From positions 1,246,228 through 1,310,227 of the forward strand of contig NW_003101673.1 of NCBI RefSeq assembly GCF_000003855.2: a DNA stretch of 64,000 bases, written 5' to 3'. Below, one piece after another: positions 23,120-35,056 of the stretch. Numbering within the stretch: position 1 is the stretch's first letter; every line of letters begins with the position of its first letter. The notes below the pieces were generated by a model. That model made no database searches, had not been told where the DNA came from, and saw only the letters and a list, made by a program, of their open reading frames with translations. The translations under genes were made by a program, and so were the position numbers. The stretch comes from Blastomyces gilchristii SLH14081. Lineage: Eukaryota; Ascomycota; Eurotiomycetes; Onygenales; Ajellomycetaceae.

Positions 23120-25512
23120 ATAACAGAGTAATCTCTACTAGCTGTCTTATAGCTTGTAATCTCTTTCTCAGCATTTTTCAAATACTTAAGTGATTCTCAC
23201 AAATTCTCTGATAATGAATAATCTTCTTATTTAACAAGATATTGAAGTTTATTATAATGTATTCACTTATTCAATATTTTCTTCACAAGATATTCAGTAT
23301 CACTCTTGATCTTGATATTATTCAGCTGAGATAGCTTCATCTCAGAGTGTTACTTATAGAGCTGTAAATAGAAAATGTGAAAAACAGAATGAATTGATTT
23401 CAATTCTGAGAATAATTTCAACTCATATATCTGCTTATTCATCACTCTTATTACTGAGAAAGATTCTAGTCATCACTCACTGAGCTTCTTACACAGTCTT
23501 ATTATCTTAATATTCTTTACTGAAAGTAGTACTTGATTCTCTATTAAGAACTTCATTAAAAGATGTTTTTAATTATAGTATTCTATCTGCTGCTTCTGAG
23601 TGTAGTGAATGCTTTTCATCATCTTCTTATAAATTTTATTCAAAAGTTTTAATCTTGCTTTTACTTCTGATACTGAGAGATACTCTGTTCTCTGTATCTG
23701 TTCAATATTCTGACTATCTATTCTCTTCTTTAAAATATTGTCTGCAATATCACTGAATAATGAAGAATTATATTCATAATAAGTATAGAAAGAAGATACT
23801 TTTAAGATTACATTCTTTATATTATTATATGTGAATTCAGTAGTTAGAAAATGTTTAAGTCAATCATTCTGATAATATAAATAAAATGCTTGAAGATGCT
23901 GTTCTAATATCTGATTCTAATATTCAGTCTGATCATCTGTCTGCAGATGAAATACAGTACTGAGAAGATATCTTATTATAAGATAATAGTAAAAAGCTGA
24001 TCAGTATTTACTGATAAAGAGAAATTCTCAATCTATTATCAATGATCTCAGAGCACTGTGATTATAAATAATAATATCTAAAAATAGATCAGTTAATTCA
24101 GAGAGTTTAATCTTTTTATAAGTAGAAATATATTTAATCATCTTTATGAAGCAGTCAACAATGATTAAAATTAAGTCATATTTTTTAACTCTTATTGACT
24201 TTGACAGATTAACTATGAAATTCATTAATAGATTCTATTATGAGTTCTTTGAAATAGATAGTGATATTAACTTGCTGTATTACTTATACTGCAGAATCTT
24301 TATTCTTTAATAGATATTATAAGTCTTAATATACTCTTTGACATCTGTTCAGAGCTTGTCTTAAATATATTTATATTTTAGAAGCTTCTCAGTCTTCTCT
24401 AATCTGAAGTGTCTCATATGAGAATTATTATAATGAATTCTTAATAACTTCTGATACATCACTCTGCTATAAGAGATAAAGACTGAATCATTCAGCAGTA
24501 GAAGTTCATATTCTTCTAGTTATCAGTAACTTGATTTCTTAGTGACACTGCTCTGCTCAGAGTCTGTCTCTTCTAAGTTTAAACTGAATTCTTTCTTCTT
24601 CAACTTCTGAATTTGAGCTGCAGTAGAGATGTTTCTCTTTTATAACTTACTAATGAATTTTAAAAGTAGTTAGATTGAAAGATTGTAGATCATTTTATTT
24701 TTTATCAATTCAATGATAGTAAGATATAATATGAGAAGCTTATAATCTTCAGTATCAGTTCTCTGCAGAGATCTGAGTTTTCTTTCATCTTCTATACTGA
24801 GTTATGCAGCTGTCTTATCAGCACTATTTCTGAGCTTCAGAGAATCTTAATTCTCTACAGTCAGCTTCTTCTTCAGTAATGATAGAGGTTCTTTTATATC
24901 ATTCTTCTCTGCATTAATAATATTATAATCAGATTATTTAGATAATATGTCAGTGAGATTAAGCTGATCTGAATGATATCAGATATAGAAATTATACTCT
25001 GAAAGTAGCTCTGCTCATCTGGCTTGATGTTCTATCAAGCTGTTTATTATTAAGAAGTAACACAGATTTGCATAATCAGTGAGAACTTACACTGAGTACT
25101 TACTACTCTGAAGATAATATTGCTAGATCTTAAAGAATTTGACAATTACTAATATCTCTTGATCATGAATATTATATCTTCTCTGTATAAGTGATAACTT
25201 CTTGAAGAAGAAGGTCACTGATTTTCATTCACAGTGTCTTATAGACTCTGTGAAAAAGCCTTCTTTCACAGACATTTCATTGTCTGTATTCTCAGGAATT
25301 ATTATTCTCTGATTCTTTCAATGTTGAAAGATCTCTGATATCAACTGTGAAAAGATTTCATAGATTTCATTCTTAAATGCATCAGTCTCATACTAACTGA
25401 GTAAGTCAGAGTTAAAGTGATTCAGCATTGTAAGATGTGTAAAAGCTTATTTCAATTCTGTAAACACCTGCATGATATCTTGAGTGAGAATAAATAATTC
25501 TGTCTTTCTATC
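23120..25512 (-). pseudogene. Gypsy-A (A3) pol, C-terminal half: RNase H, integrase, chromodomain
   Basis: Read from 25512 downwards: end of RT and RNase H, an integrase zinc region (about 24300-24470), the integrase core with the 65-codon open piece 24028-24225 (IIVDCFIKM, family form DRFTKM), then the chromodomain region to about 23120. The N-terminal half (gag, protease, RT) is at 50100-52556 in the opposite orientation. Confidence 0.78.
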
Positions 25513-25526
25513 TTTCACACTTCTCT

Positions 25527-26795
25527 CATCTTGATATTAAAGTCAACCGCTCCACCACGAACTCGCTCGATTTTTCGAATAAGAACCCGCCGATAGGTCC
25601 ATCGAAAAGCCCTCGATCATACAAGCATTTTGACCCCATCGCCGACCGCATACCCCGTGTGGTGGTGGAGATATCCAGCCAAACATGAACTAGATGTTGT
25701 TTGAAACTCCTGTGTGAGATTATCCCCCATTCACCTCTATCACACCACAACCCCGGGCCAAATTGCCATACAAATTGTAAAGTGAAGAGACCTAGTCATA
25801 TGCATCAATCTTCTTGATTTTGAAAGATTCTCAATCTGTAATTGTGAAGATATCTGAGAAGTGATCTTCATGAAAACCCTATTCATCTTTGATGTTTCAA
25901 AACATCAATGCCAAGTCTCACTCTTATACCGCTCTTCTCAATCTGACTCATCTTCAGCAGAAAAATACAAAAAGATATCTCAGTGATAATATCAAGTATA
26001 TAATCAACAGACACTTCTGAAATGCAATCTCTGCAGTCTATTATCAGTGTATCTAGACTTCAATATCAAGTCTCATTCTTGTACTATTTCTCTCAATCTG
26101 ACTCATTCTTAGCAGAATAATACAAAAAGATATCTCAGTAACAGTATTCAATATATAATTAGTAAATAACAAGTTAACAGCACATCAATAACTATAAAAT
26201 CAGTATACTTTAATATCTGACTGAGTCTTTGATCTCTGTACAGTGAGATATATTAAATCTAGTTTTAATATCTCAACATTTAATAGATTCTGCAAGAGAT
26301 TGAGAACAGAAATACTAGATTATTATTGAATTTAAAAATTAACTCTATATTGATATAATTATTGATAAAGTCTTTTATTTTAAGATATAAATAATCAGTT
26401 TCTCTACATTCTGCTGACAATATTTATATTATTATATAGAAACAGACTTATATTCTCTATAATATTAAGACTCTGAAGAGAGAAAGTCTTGATAGAGAGT
26501 ATACAGTAGTGTATATCTTAGCAGTTTCTATCTCATTCTTCTGCAGCAGTTAATGCAAAAAAAAAAAGATCTTAGAAATAGTTTTTTACTTCTCTTGAAA
26601 AAGTAAGGTGTTTTTCTCTGAATTTTATACAATATTCTTACAAAGAATTAAAAACAGAGCTGTTTTCTGTCATAATTTTATATTCTTTTAAATAAGAATT
26701 ACTTTTTCAGTGACTGAAAAGCTTTCATTAATACTTAATTTCTTTTTTATACTCTTTATTAACTGATTTGAGTTGCACACTTGTTGTGTGAGAAG
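25527..26795 (+). mobile_element. LINE (plus copy), 5' end and 5' untranslated region
   Basis: The LINE begins at CAACCGCTCC (25544); the 17 bases before it (25527-25543) match neither LINE nor host and may have been added during insertion. The first 210 bases or so are GC-rich and unmutated, as at the other two LINE 5' ends (60171 and 61962). Further in are a hairpin with 9 bp arms at 25889-25908 and a tandem duplication of 155 bp period (units from 25906 and from 26061). Gypsy-B copy B2 interrupts it at 26796, after GAAG. It carries no long frame. As a LINE 5' leader it should hold the internal promoter. Confidence 0.85.
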
Positions 26796-26961
26796 TGTGA
26801 TTCAAAGGTTCTTAAGCCAGCGTACGATTACAGGCGTACGCCGGCTTCTTATATATTGTACACTAAATTAATTAGTGGCCGCTATGACCTCTTTACATTC
26901 ATAAGCAAGTTCAGAAGTGGCCGCATTATTATTCAATGATTGTACATTCTTCCGAATCACA
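26796..26961 (-). repeat. Gypsy-B (B2) 3' LTR
   Basis: 166 bp. Contains the perfect palindrome GGCGTACGCC and AGTGGCCGCTATG. A GGTGAGAGAGGA purine tract (on the minus strand) lies just inside at 26962-26973, the likely primer for plus-strand DNA. The outer (left) half is unmutated and the inner half partly mutated. Confidence 0.9.
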
Positions 26962-27093
26962 TCCTCTCTCACCAGATTCAGCCACGCTCATGTGACCATG
27001 ATGTCCGCCCTAGCTTTATGCAGATTAGTGTGCCACTAGTATTCATAATCATGTGATCTATTCCTGATTCAGCTAGCATTCTGTGTACACTCT

Positions 27094-27100
27094 TATAAAG
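27094..27100 (+). promoter_or_regulatory. Possible TATA box of the reverse-strand gene in B2
   Basis: TATAAAG, followed by a pyrimidine-rich leader with TTCACTATATTACATCACTC and CT/CAT-rich sequence over about 27105-27200. In B3 the same place reads CACAAAG (35940 on), one possible T/C change away. A 60-62 codon frame begins at 27083/35928 and is similar in both copies, but it may be leader only. Confidence 0.25.
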
Positions 27101-28052
27101 AAACTTTCACTATATTACATCACTCATTCACTAACTTTTCTCATTCTTCAATCATCTTCTTCATCATTATCATCATTGAATATCATTATCATTTCATCTC
27201 AGATTACTGCTCCTTCTTCTGTTCAACATCTTCTATTCATTTATCTATCATATTGTACACATTTCTGGTGATGACCTCTTGTTCTCATAACAAGTGTTAT
27301 CATAGTACTCATACCAGGCAGTTCATTAGCAGTAAGTGTAACATGTTGTAGAATGTACATGATCAGAACTTATTTATCTTCTAACAATTATCAGAATATA
27401 TTATCATGAATGACACATCTTCTTCATCTTCTTATACACTCTCAATTATTTTTCTTCTCAGCAGGTTTCTGATCATATTTTCTGGCATGATTTTGCATAG
27501 ACACAGATGCTGATATGTTTGTTTTTATTCATATAGAATCTTCATATGTTGACAGATCTGCATCTGCTAATGATAGTGAACTCAATGTTGAATCATTGAT
27601 CAAGAACTTGAAGAACATAATAATGAAGAAATTGTCTGTGCTATGTATAATCAGGTCTCTCACATTTCTCTCTGTTCTCTCTGTTTCTTTCTCTACTGCT
27701 TTCTCTCAATCTTCTATATCTATCTCTGTGTCTGATTCTCCTGCTTCTACTATTTCTATTCTCACAACTCTCACTTCTGCTACTTCTAGTTTTGTCATCT
27801 CTGCTTTCATTATCAGCTCTCCTCATTTCAAGAAGATATTGTGTAGACTTAATAAATCATGTTTCTCAGTATATACACTTCTGCTCTTCTTATCAACTCT
27901 CAGAATAATTTATTATATGAAGACTGTGTAAAACATAACTATCTGAAGCTCAGTCACAGATATCAATTATTATATTTATTTTAAATATTTATAATAAGAT
28001 AATTATTCATTTATATCAGAGAATCACTCTCTTCTTTAACAGTGTCAAGATT

Positions 28053-28107
28053 GTAAGTCTTTTTCTTTTTCATGTTTTCTTTCTAACACTGATTTTTCTA
28101 TTCTTAG
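28053..28107 (+). other. Intron 1 of the reverse-strand gene in B2
   Basis: 55 nt: GTAAGT, pyrimidine-rich body, branch site CTAAC, ending TTCTTAG. Removal joins two segments in one frame, split after the first codon base. The junction codon reads T+AG here, explicable by C-to-T change of the last exon base. The same intron with the same length is in B3 (36916-36970). Confidence 0.65.
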
Positions 28108-28509
28108 AGAAAATTGTTATGAGTTTTACTGTATATAAAGTCATGATATTCACAGATATCAAGAAACTTTTCATAACTGTAAAGTTCAATATCACAGAGA
28201 TATTCACTCTGATAAATTTCTTCAGAATGATAGATCTGTATCAGTCTATTCTCTGATATCTATTATCTGACTTTGTAATGCAGGTGAAAGATATCTGTGT
28301 TTTCAGAAATAGAAATGTGAATGTTGTACTTTTTTACACTCACAGATGTGAGACTTATATGTCTTATCTAAAATATCATTGTGAAAATGAGCTATTCACA
28401 CACTGTATTTTGCTTTCTACATTTCTCTGTATCTCTCTCTCTCTTTCTGAGGAGTCTTGTATGTGTTATAATTACATGTATAACTCTAAGGCTAGCAAGT
28501 GTTTATTCA

Positions 28510-28564
28510 GTAACTGTTCTCATCTCTGATTTTGCAGTTTTTATACACTAATAATAATTCTTAG
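28510..28564 (+). other. Intron 2 of the reverse-strand gene in B2
   Basis: 55 nt: GTAACT, branch-like CTAAT, ending TTCTTAG. It is needed to join the Cys-rich exon to the next open frame, which is in another phase. The corresponding region of B3 is hidden by the N run, so there is no second copy to test it. Confidence 0.45.
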
Positions 28565-29349
28565 TTGCTTCAGTGTCAGAGATCATTCTAATCAAAGATA
28601 ATAATATCACTGAGACTATTCTCTTCTGCTCTCAAGCTTTTCTCACTACTTTCTCTTTCTCTTCTGCAGGAAAGGTTGTGCACACATCAGATTATAAGTG
28701 TTTGATTCTGAGTGACTCTCATCATCATTTATCTGATTCTGTATTTTCTTCTTCTTCTATTTCTTCTGTCTCTGTTCTCTCTATTCTGACTTCTGATTCT
28801 GTGAGTTCTGTACTCTTCTTCAATTTTTCTACACATATACATACACATTTCTATATTAGCATTCCAGTCAATCTTGTGATAAATGACATTAATGTTGTAC
28901 ACAGAGCAGTAGAGAAATCAAAGATGTATACAGTATTATTGTAAGAGCAGCTTGCAACTCTTGAATCTCTTACAGATCTCAAGTTTTGAGATTTCTTTTA
29001 TTTTTGACATTTTTCAGATGACATGATGTTGGAAATAGATTAAATATATGATATATGAAAATGAATGAGATGTATGATAATATTTGTCTTTTACAGCTGA
29101 CTCTTATAATTAATAATCAATTCATTATCTCTTTTCTTTTCTTATGCTTTTTCTTTGTCTGCTAGTCACTACTCTTATATAATCTCTATATAATACAGTA
29201 TTCAGTGACTAGGTTCAGCAGCTTTCATCTTTTGTGATTCTGTCTTACATATTATACTGTCTCTCTTCACCTACTCAGATTACTACAGTGAATAACTCAT
29301 TAAAACTAATCTCATCTGATCTCTGAGCATTTTCAGAGATTGAGATGAC

Positions 29350-32300
29350 TTAATCTCACATGTCTACAAATGTTTCAGATGCTTCATCCTCTGTTGTCTC
29401 TGTGATTGAACTGATATAAACAGTTAAATTCAACTCTGAATTTCTTTTTCTTCTGTGATCTGACTCATATATAAGTCTGCTGCTTTGAGACTGCTCTTTA
29501 TCACATTGTGTCTGCTGTCTGCAGCATGTTATCATACAACTAACTACAGTCTCATCACTTATTGAAGTGTGATATTCATCTGATTTCTTCATTTCTTCTC
29601 ATTCTTTTCTTATAATCATGAAAAGATTGGAATAAGTGACATTATCTGATTTATAAGTGTCTATAATTTCTCTTACTTTGTAAGACTTTTCAATTATAAG
29701 TCTCTTCTTTTTCAACACTGATAATAGTGCTGCAGATAATCATAATCTGCTCAGATCTTATATCTTTACTTTTATAAGTCATGAATCATTTATTAAGTTG
29801 TGTAAGATCTGTCTCTCTGATTCTTTCAATGCATATGTTCTCAGAGAATGTGATTTGAGTATTTTATATAATTCAAATCATCTAGATTGAAATTTCTCAG
29901 AACTCTCATTATGTATAAGAACTTATAGTTTTATCTTGAGACTCAATTTCTTAACTAGTGAGTCTTGTATTCTTTTTGATTGAATTGCTTGATTCAGAAG
30001 TAACTTGTTAGCTTTTGCATGTGTATGACTGATCTCTTTCAATCTTGATTCTGCATCTGTAACTGTTGTATCTGTAACTGTTGTATCTGTAACTGCTGTT
30101 TCTGCTGCATTCACAACTGCTGTTCTCTCTCTCACCTTTTCCAAAGCATTCTTCAGAATGCATGAATGCAATTCATATAACAGATAGAATAGTGAACACT
30201 TGAAGACTGCATGCTATCAAATCTGCATGGTTAATAGTGCCTGTCTGAGATATTCATTTCATAGTTTCATAGACTTGCTTACTAGATATTTTATCAGCAT
30301 GTTGCTCAAGATTTCATTCAAGCATTTCATCTTCTCATTTATTCATAGATGATATAATGTTGTTCTACAATATCTTATCTGCAGCTGACTCATGAAATGT
30401 CTCATCACTTCTTCTATGAGATTTGCACTGTTATCAGTCAGAATCTCATACAGCATTTCATAGTTGATATAGATCTTATCATGTAGAAACTTCACTATCA
30501 TCTTCTCTATCATCTCTGAAACTGCTTTTGCAACTGATCAGTCAGTAGTGTAATCAATAGCAGTGATTATTCATTGATTTTTATTTGACATTTGTAATAA
30601 TATGTCTATGAGATTCACTTCTCATTATTTGAATAATTGTATCATACACTTCATCTGATATTGTACTTTCTTACATTCTAATCCTTTCTTAGATTCTTTT
30701 ACAATCTGACAATTCAGGCACTTATAAGTGTACATCTGAATGTCCTCAGTCATGCTTGACCAGTATACTCTTGATTTGAGTACACTCATGAGTTCAGAGC
30801 TTTCTAAGTAGCTGAATTCCTTATGCATGCAAGCTATCAAGTCATATCTAAATGAATGTTCTAGATAGAGAGCTTCTGCATATTCTAGATCACAGTAAAG
30901 CATAACATCATTTTTCAATTTCCTCAGCTTGAAGTTCAGAAGCATCTCTTCTACTACTTTCATAAGACACTTGTTGTCTGATATCTTGTCATTCTTCAAG
31001 TGAGAGATTATTGTATTCACTCATTCTAATTTCTTACATCTTCTCAGTACATTTAATATAAACTTTTCTTATATCTGATTTGCAGAACTCTCATCTATGA
31101 AATCAGGTCTGTGACTGATTGTATCAGATACTACAGTATCTGATCCCTTTCAGTATTTAATATGAAGATTGTATACTTAGAACTCTGAGATTCAACATAC
31201 TAAGTATTTGAAAGAATTTATTATCAATTATAGATAGATAAGACTTTCATAATCTGTGATCACTGTTGTTGTATACCTGTTATAAATATATCTATCTCAC
31301 AACATCAGTACATGCTTGATTGCTAGCAATTCCTTTTCATACACTGAGTAATTGAGCTCAGTACTCAATAGTTTTCTATCATTGTATGTCACTGAGTGCA
31401 GCTTGCTATTCTTACTCATCTGTAGAAGAGTATCTCTGATAGCTCATTCAGATATGTCTGTCTTAATATAGAAAGATTTATTACAATCTGATTAAATAAG
31501 CACTGAGAATGTTGTTATATACTCTCTCAGTGTGAGAAAAGCCTCTTTATATGCAGTATTTCAGATGATTGAATGAAACTTCTTCTTTCACAGATTTGTA
31601 TCTATTTCTCTTAAGAGATCTGAGAGTAATGCAGATATTTATACAAAATCCTTGATAAATCTGCAGTAATATGAGATTAATTCAAGAAACTGTTGTACAT
31701 AATGTATATTTCTCAGCTGCAGTCAATTTGCTATGACATTCAATTTCTTTAGAATAAGATGTATACAGTTATTATTCACTATATATTCTATACACTTCAA
31801 CTCTTCTATTTTAAATACACACTTTGTTGATTTAACATAGAGCTTATACTCTGTCAGAGTTATAAGCACTTTATTGAGATGCTTCAGATATTTATCATAT
31901 AAGTTTGAAAAGACTAGAATATTATCAAAGTATATAAGATATGAGATTTCATTCTGTTTATAAAGAATTGTATTCATCATTATTTAGAAGATGACAGGCA
32001 TATTTGTCAGACTGAATAATATTATCAGGAATTCAAACTTCTCTCATTACATATTAAATATGATTTGCAGGACTGACAGTTCATCTATGTGAATCTGCTA
32101 GTATTCTGAGAGAAGATTGATCTTTAATAGATATTAGATATTTCTAACTGTATTCAACTGTTGTTGAATCTGTGATAATAAATATTTATTCTTAATTGTA
32201 AGCTTGTTGAGTGCTTAATAATTAATACACATTCATCACTCTTCATCTGTCTTTTTCACAAATAGAACTGAAAAGTCTCATATGCTTGATGAGAGTAGTA

Positions 32301-32640
32301 TGAGATCACATTCTAGAAGGTCTGTGATCTGACACTTCTGTTCTTTGAGATGTATTTGTGACAGAGAGTATGCATTCTGATTGACTGATTTTGCATCTTC
32401 TGTGTCAATCTCATGTACAAATTCTTGTTTCAGCAGCAATTCTGATGAAAGATCTGTTCAGAAGATCTTCTCATACTTCTTCAGAAGCTTCTTCATACAC
32501 TTATTCTTCTGTATATTCTTTATCTTGGTTTCCTTCACTTTCAGATCTCATATGACATACAGAATGCTTTCAGATGAGGTCTTGTGAATTATTCTCTTTA
32601 CTTGTTAATATGTAAGCAGATTTAATCCTTCTATATCAGA
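29350..32640 (-). pseudogene. Gypsy-B (B2) pol: RT, RNase H, integrase, broken
   Basis: From the right: RT with the catalytic box as YFDN at 31921-31932 followed by ILVFSN (85-codon open piece 31723-31980). The 131-codon piece 30625-31020 is the end of RNase H and the integrase zinc region (HKEFSYLESSEL ... CLNCQIVKE). The integrase core is at about 30180-30600. A long C-terminal region (30171 down to about 29350) is helical and contains IQSKRIQDSLVKKLSLKI. It then continues with parts resembling the YALKEsEGQIL and LINxSRLI blocks typical of fungal Gypsy integrase ends. A Cys-containing end (CCRQQTQC) lies at 29356-29592. Stops are numerous. Confidence 0.8.
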
Positions 32641-33229
32641 GATATGAAATGTCCTTCTCATATCAGTTGATAGAATTGTATGAACTGTTTTCTTTCTATC
32701 AGTCAACTGTATATGACATGTACATCATTGAATCTGTAAATTGAACCTTTGAAATCAATTAAGTCTGAGAATAAGATTGTATTTCATGTTCTGCAGCTCT
32801 CACACTCAAATATAGTAAGATTATTCTTCAAAGTGCAAGAAAACTCTTACTCTTGTGAATGATATCAAATATCAGTTATCAGATAATCTTATATATCAGA
32901 GATTCTTCACTCAGTGAACTTCTTTCAGTCTTCAGATTATATAAGCATTAATATATTGTATAGAAGCTTCTATATCTGCTAACACTTTTGCAGTCATCTC
33001 TCAATTCTTATTCAAGTGTCTCTTATACATTAACATTTCAGATCTCAAGATATTGAGATGAGTATCTGCTTCATTATTCTTACTCACACCTCATTTAGAA
33101 GCCTGCTTTCTCTTGATATTCACAGAATTCAGAGAATCATCTAACACAGACATCTCTTTCACTTTGAAGACTTTTCATAGAATATTAGCAAGTGTCTCTG
33201 AGCTCACTGATTCTGCTAGTTTTTTGACT

Positions 33230-34472
33230 CTCTTACTTCTCTTAACTGCACATGCTGAATGCAATCTTTTACATCATGATTTTGATATCTGCAGTTGAAG
33301 CAAGCTTGATGCTTATAATATCAAGGTTTTCACTCAGAGAATTCCTTTTTCAGAGAATTCAGCACTTTAGTGATAACATTCAGATCTAGATTCATTGTGT
33401 TCAGATGTATAACTTGTGTTATAGAAGTCTGATTACTCATTCTCTACTGAGATATACTTGATTGCAGTATTTTCTATTACAATTGACTCACTTGTTTCTG
33501 TATAATGAGAATATTATACACTTCTTTCACTGTGTCTGATTATAAGATTAAGCATTTTCATTTCACTGTCAACTCAGATGTAAGATCATGAATGAAGATC
33601 TGTAAATAGAAAGATGTTGAAAGCTCTTCATTCAATATGAGATAGTGTAAACTGAAGTGTGTGAAGTATAATATAAGATTATTCACTTATCTACACTCAG
33701 TGAAGTGTTTGTAATACTTATCTTATATATTCACTTTCTCAAAGTTATGCAAGATTCATTTGAAAAACTCATTTCATGTTTATAAAAATGAATATTACTC
33801 TGAGTCTGTGAGATTTATCTTTTTATCAGTCATTTATAATGACTTCACTTTTTCATGTAGAAATACAGCAGATCTTAAGACTTGTTAGAATTCTGTTGAC
33901 TATCTGTCTGTGAGTTCATATTCAATCTGATAATATGATTGCATCTGACTTAGTCAGCTGATTACAGCATCATTTTTTCAGTTATCATTGAAGCTTGATA
34001 ACTTCAGCAGATCTTCTGACTTGATATATTTTATACTCAGATTCTCATCCTGTGCAGCAGTCTCTGATGATGTGTACACTTCTGAAGAGGTTGTGAACAA
34101 TCATGATAAGATCTTCAGGTTCAGCATAGTCATCTGTCTGTGTAAATGTTCAATCTCTCACTGTAGATCTAAGATCTGATTTTCTCTATTCTTATTAATG
34201 ATAGCAATTGTGTCAGCAAAGCTCTTCATAGTGAATGCTTGATTCACAGTGAATATCAATTGTTATTTGACTTCTGTCTCAGCCTGTCACTGCATACACA
34301 AGACCTCAATCTCATTTAGAATTCTTGTTCATGTATGAAGCTTCAATTCTGATTTGATGATTTCAGCTACTTTTCTTACTGCTTTGAGTAAACTCTCTGA
34401 GAGATTCTGTATATCTTTCAGTTCAGATAGCAGAGAAGAGTGTTGTTTGTATTAACTAGAAAAGATATTCAT
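33230..34472 (-). pseudogene. Gypsy-B (B2) gag, broken
   Basis: An ATG at 34470-34472 opens a broken frame. It has a coiled-coil-like N-terminal part (helical, Gln/Glu-rich, 34150-34420), a capsid-like middle, and an intact-looking zinc knuckle CFNCRYQNHDVKDC at 33261-33302. The frame contains several stops. Protease should lie just downstream (about 32700-33200) but I could not identify its active site. Same layout in B3. Confidence 0.72.
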
Positions 34473-34499
34473 TTCAGTGATTTCTCATTGATTGTACAA

Positions 34500-34552
34500 T
34501 GTCTATTATTATATCACTGTATCATTATATCACTATATCATTATATGGTTTC
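34500..34552. repeat. Short AT tandem array in the Gypsy-B (B2) leader
   Basis: Repeats of the kind TATCACTATATCATTA, about 50 bp, upstream of the gag ATG. The corresponding arrays in B3 (43405-43465) and B1 (61845-61905) differ in length and sequence, so the array has changed in copy number between copies. Confidence 0.6.
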
Positions 34553-34890
34553 TGTTATCATTGTACAACTTCAGTGATGATCATTCTTCTCTTTTATTCT
34601 TCTTTTGAGTAGAGAGCAGACTTCTTTGAATCTTGTTCACTGCTCTCATTTTCTTTCTCATATCTCATCTGTTTATATATTATATGTGGCATTTATCTGA
34701 GTGTGAAGTTTTCCCTCTATAAGCAAAGCAGTATCAATCAGATGCTCTTTCACTCATTACTCTTTATACACTATCTTTTGAGACATTCCAGAACCACACT
34801 GGCATGATAACTATGAATCACTTCATAGGCAGAATTATCACACTCTGAAGAAGCCTGAGCTTCTCACCAGTTTTTAGACATGCTATCAGA

Positions 34891-35056
34891 TGTGATTCAA
34901 AGGTTCTTGAGTCAGTGTATGATTACAGATGTATGCTGGCTTCTTATATATTATATGCTAAATTAATTAGTGGCTGCTATGACCCCTTTACATTCATAAG
35001 CAAGTTCGGAAGCGGCCGCGTTATTATCCGACGGTCGTACGTTCTTCCGAACCACA
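34891..35056 (-). repeat. Gypsy-B (B2) 5' LTR
   Basis: 166 bp. The inner half is mutated (CAGTGTATGATTACAGATG for CAGCGTACGATTACAGGCG in the left LTR) and the outer half is unmutated. Inverted repeat GTTCGGAAG (35004-35012) and CTTCCGAAC (35044-35052) enclose a GC-rich loop with GCGGCCGC. Confidence 0.9.

Larger units (their letters stand above)
21531..25526 (-). mobile_element. Gypsy-A copy A3, middle part: tail, chromodomain, integrase, RNase H
   Basis: Continues 13109-13890 after Gypsy-C and is collinear with Gypsy-A from about 8706 back to about 4712, on the minus strand. It ends at the 14 bp TTTCACACTTCTCT (25513-25526), where a LINE 5' end begins. The exact reverse complement of these 14 bases ends the other half of A3 at 52543-52556. 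The two halves therefore once met at this LINE insertion site. Confidence 0.87.
27515..28989 (+). pseudogene. Reverse-strand, intron-containing gene of Gypsy-B (B2): Ser-rich, Cys/His-rich protein
   Basis: Runs opposite to pol, between integrase and 3' LTR. Exon 1 (27515-28052) encodes an acidic N-terminus (SELNVESLIKNLKNIIMKKL) and a Ser/Thr-rich region. Exon 2 (28108-28509) has LINFFRMIDLYQSIL and a Cys/His-rich part with HRCET, KYHCENELFTHC and ESCMCY. Exon 3 (28565-28989) ends in a helical segment (DINVVHRAVEKSKMYTVLL). Two 55-nt introns keep the frame. B3 has the same protein with RIP-type changes, including Cys for Tyr at paired sites. Only a few stops interrupt it. Family unknown; metal-dependent nucleic-acid binding is a guess from the Cys pattern. 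The start could lie upstream. Confidence 0.6.
26796..35056 (-). mobile_element. Gypsy-B copy B2, full-length degraded LTR retrotransposon
   Basis: 8.26 kb with 166 bp LTRs (TGTG...CACA) and a GAAG duplication (26792-26795 and 35057-35060; 5 bp if the last LTR base is counted). Gag and pol read on the minus strand from the right LTR: gag with zinc knuckle, protease, RT, RNase H, integrase with a long C-terminal region. A 2 kb segment with a plus-strand, intron-containing gene follows, then the 3' LTR at the left. I see no chromodomain. It is inserted in the LINE leader. Confidence 0.93.

Noticed and set aside
25526..25750. 74-codon minus-strand protein gene in a GC-rich patch
   Set aside because: The patch is the unmutated 5' end of the LINE, present three times in the window; the frame is a by-product of its composition.
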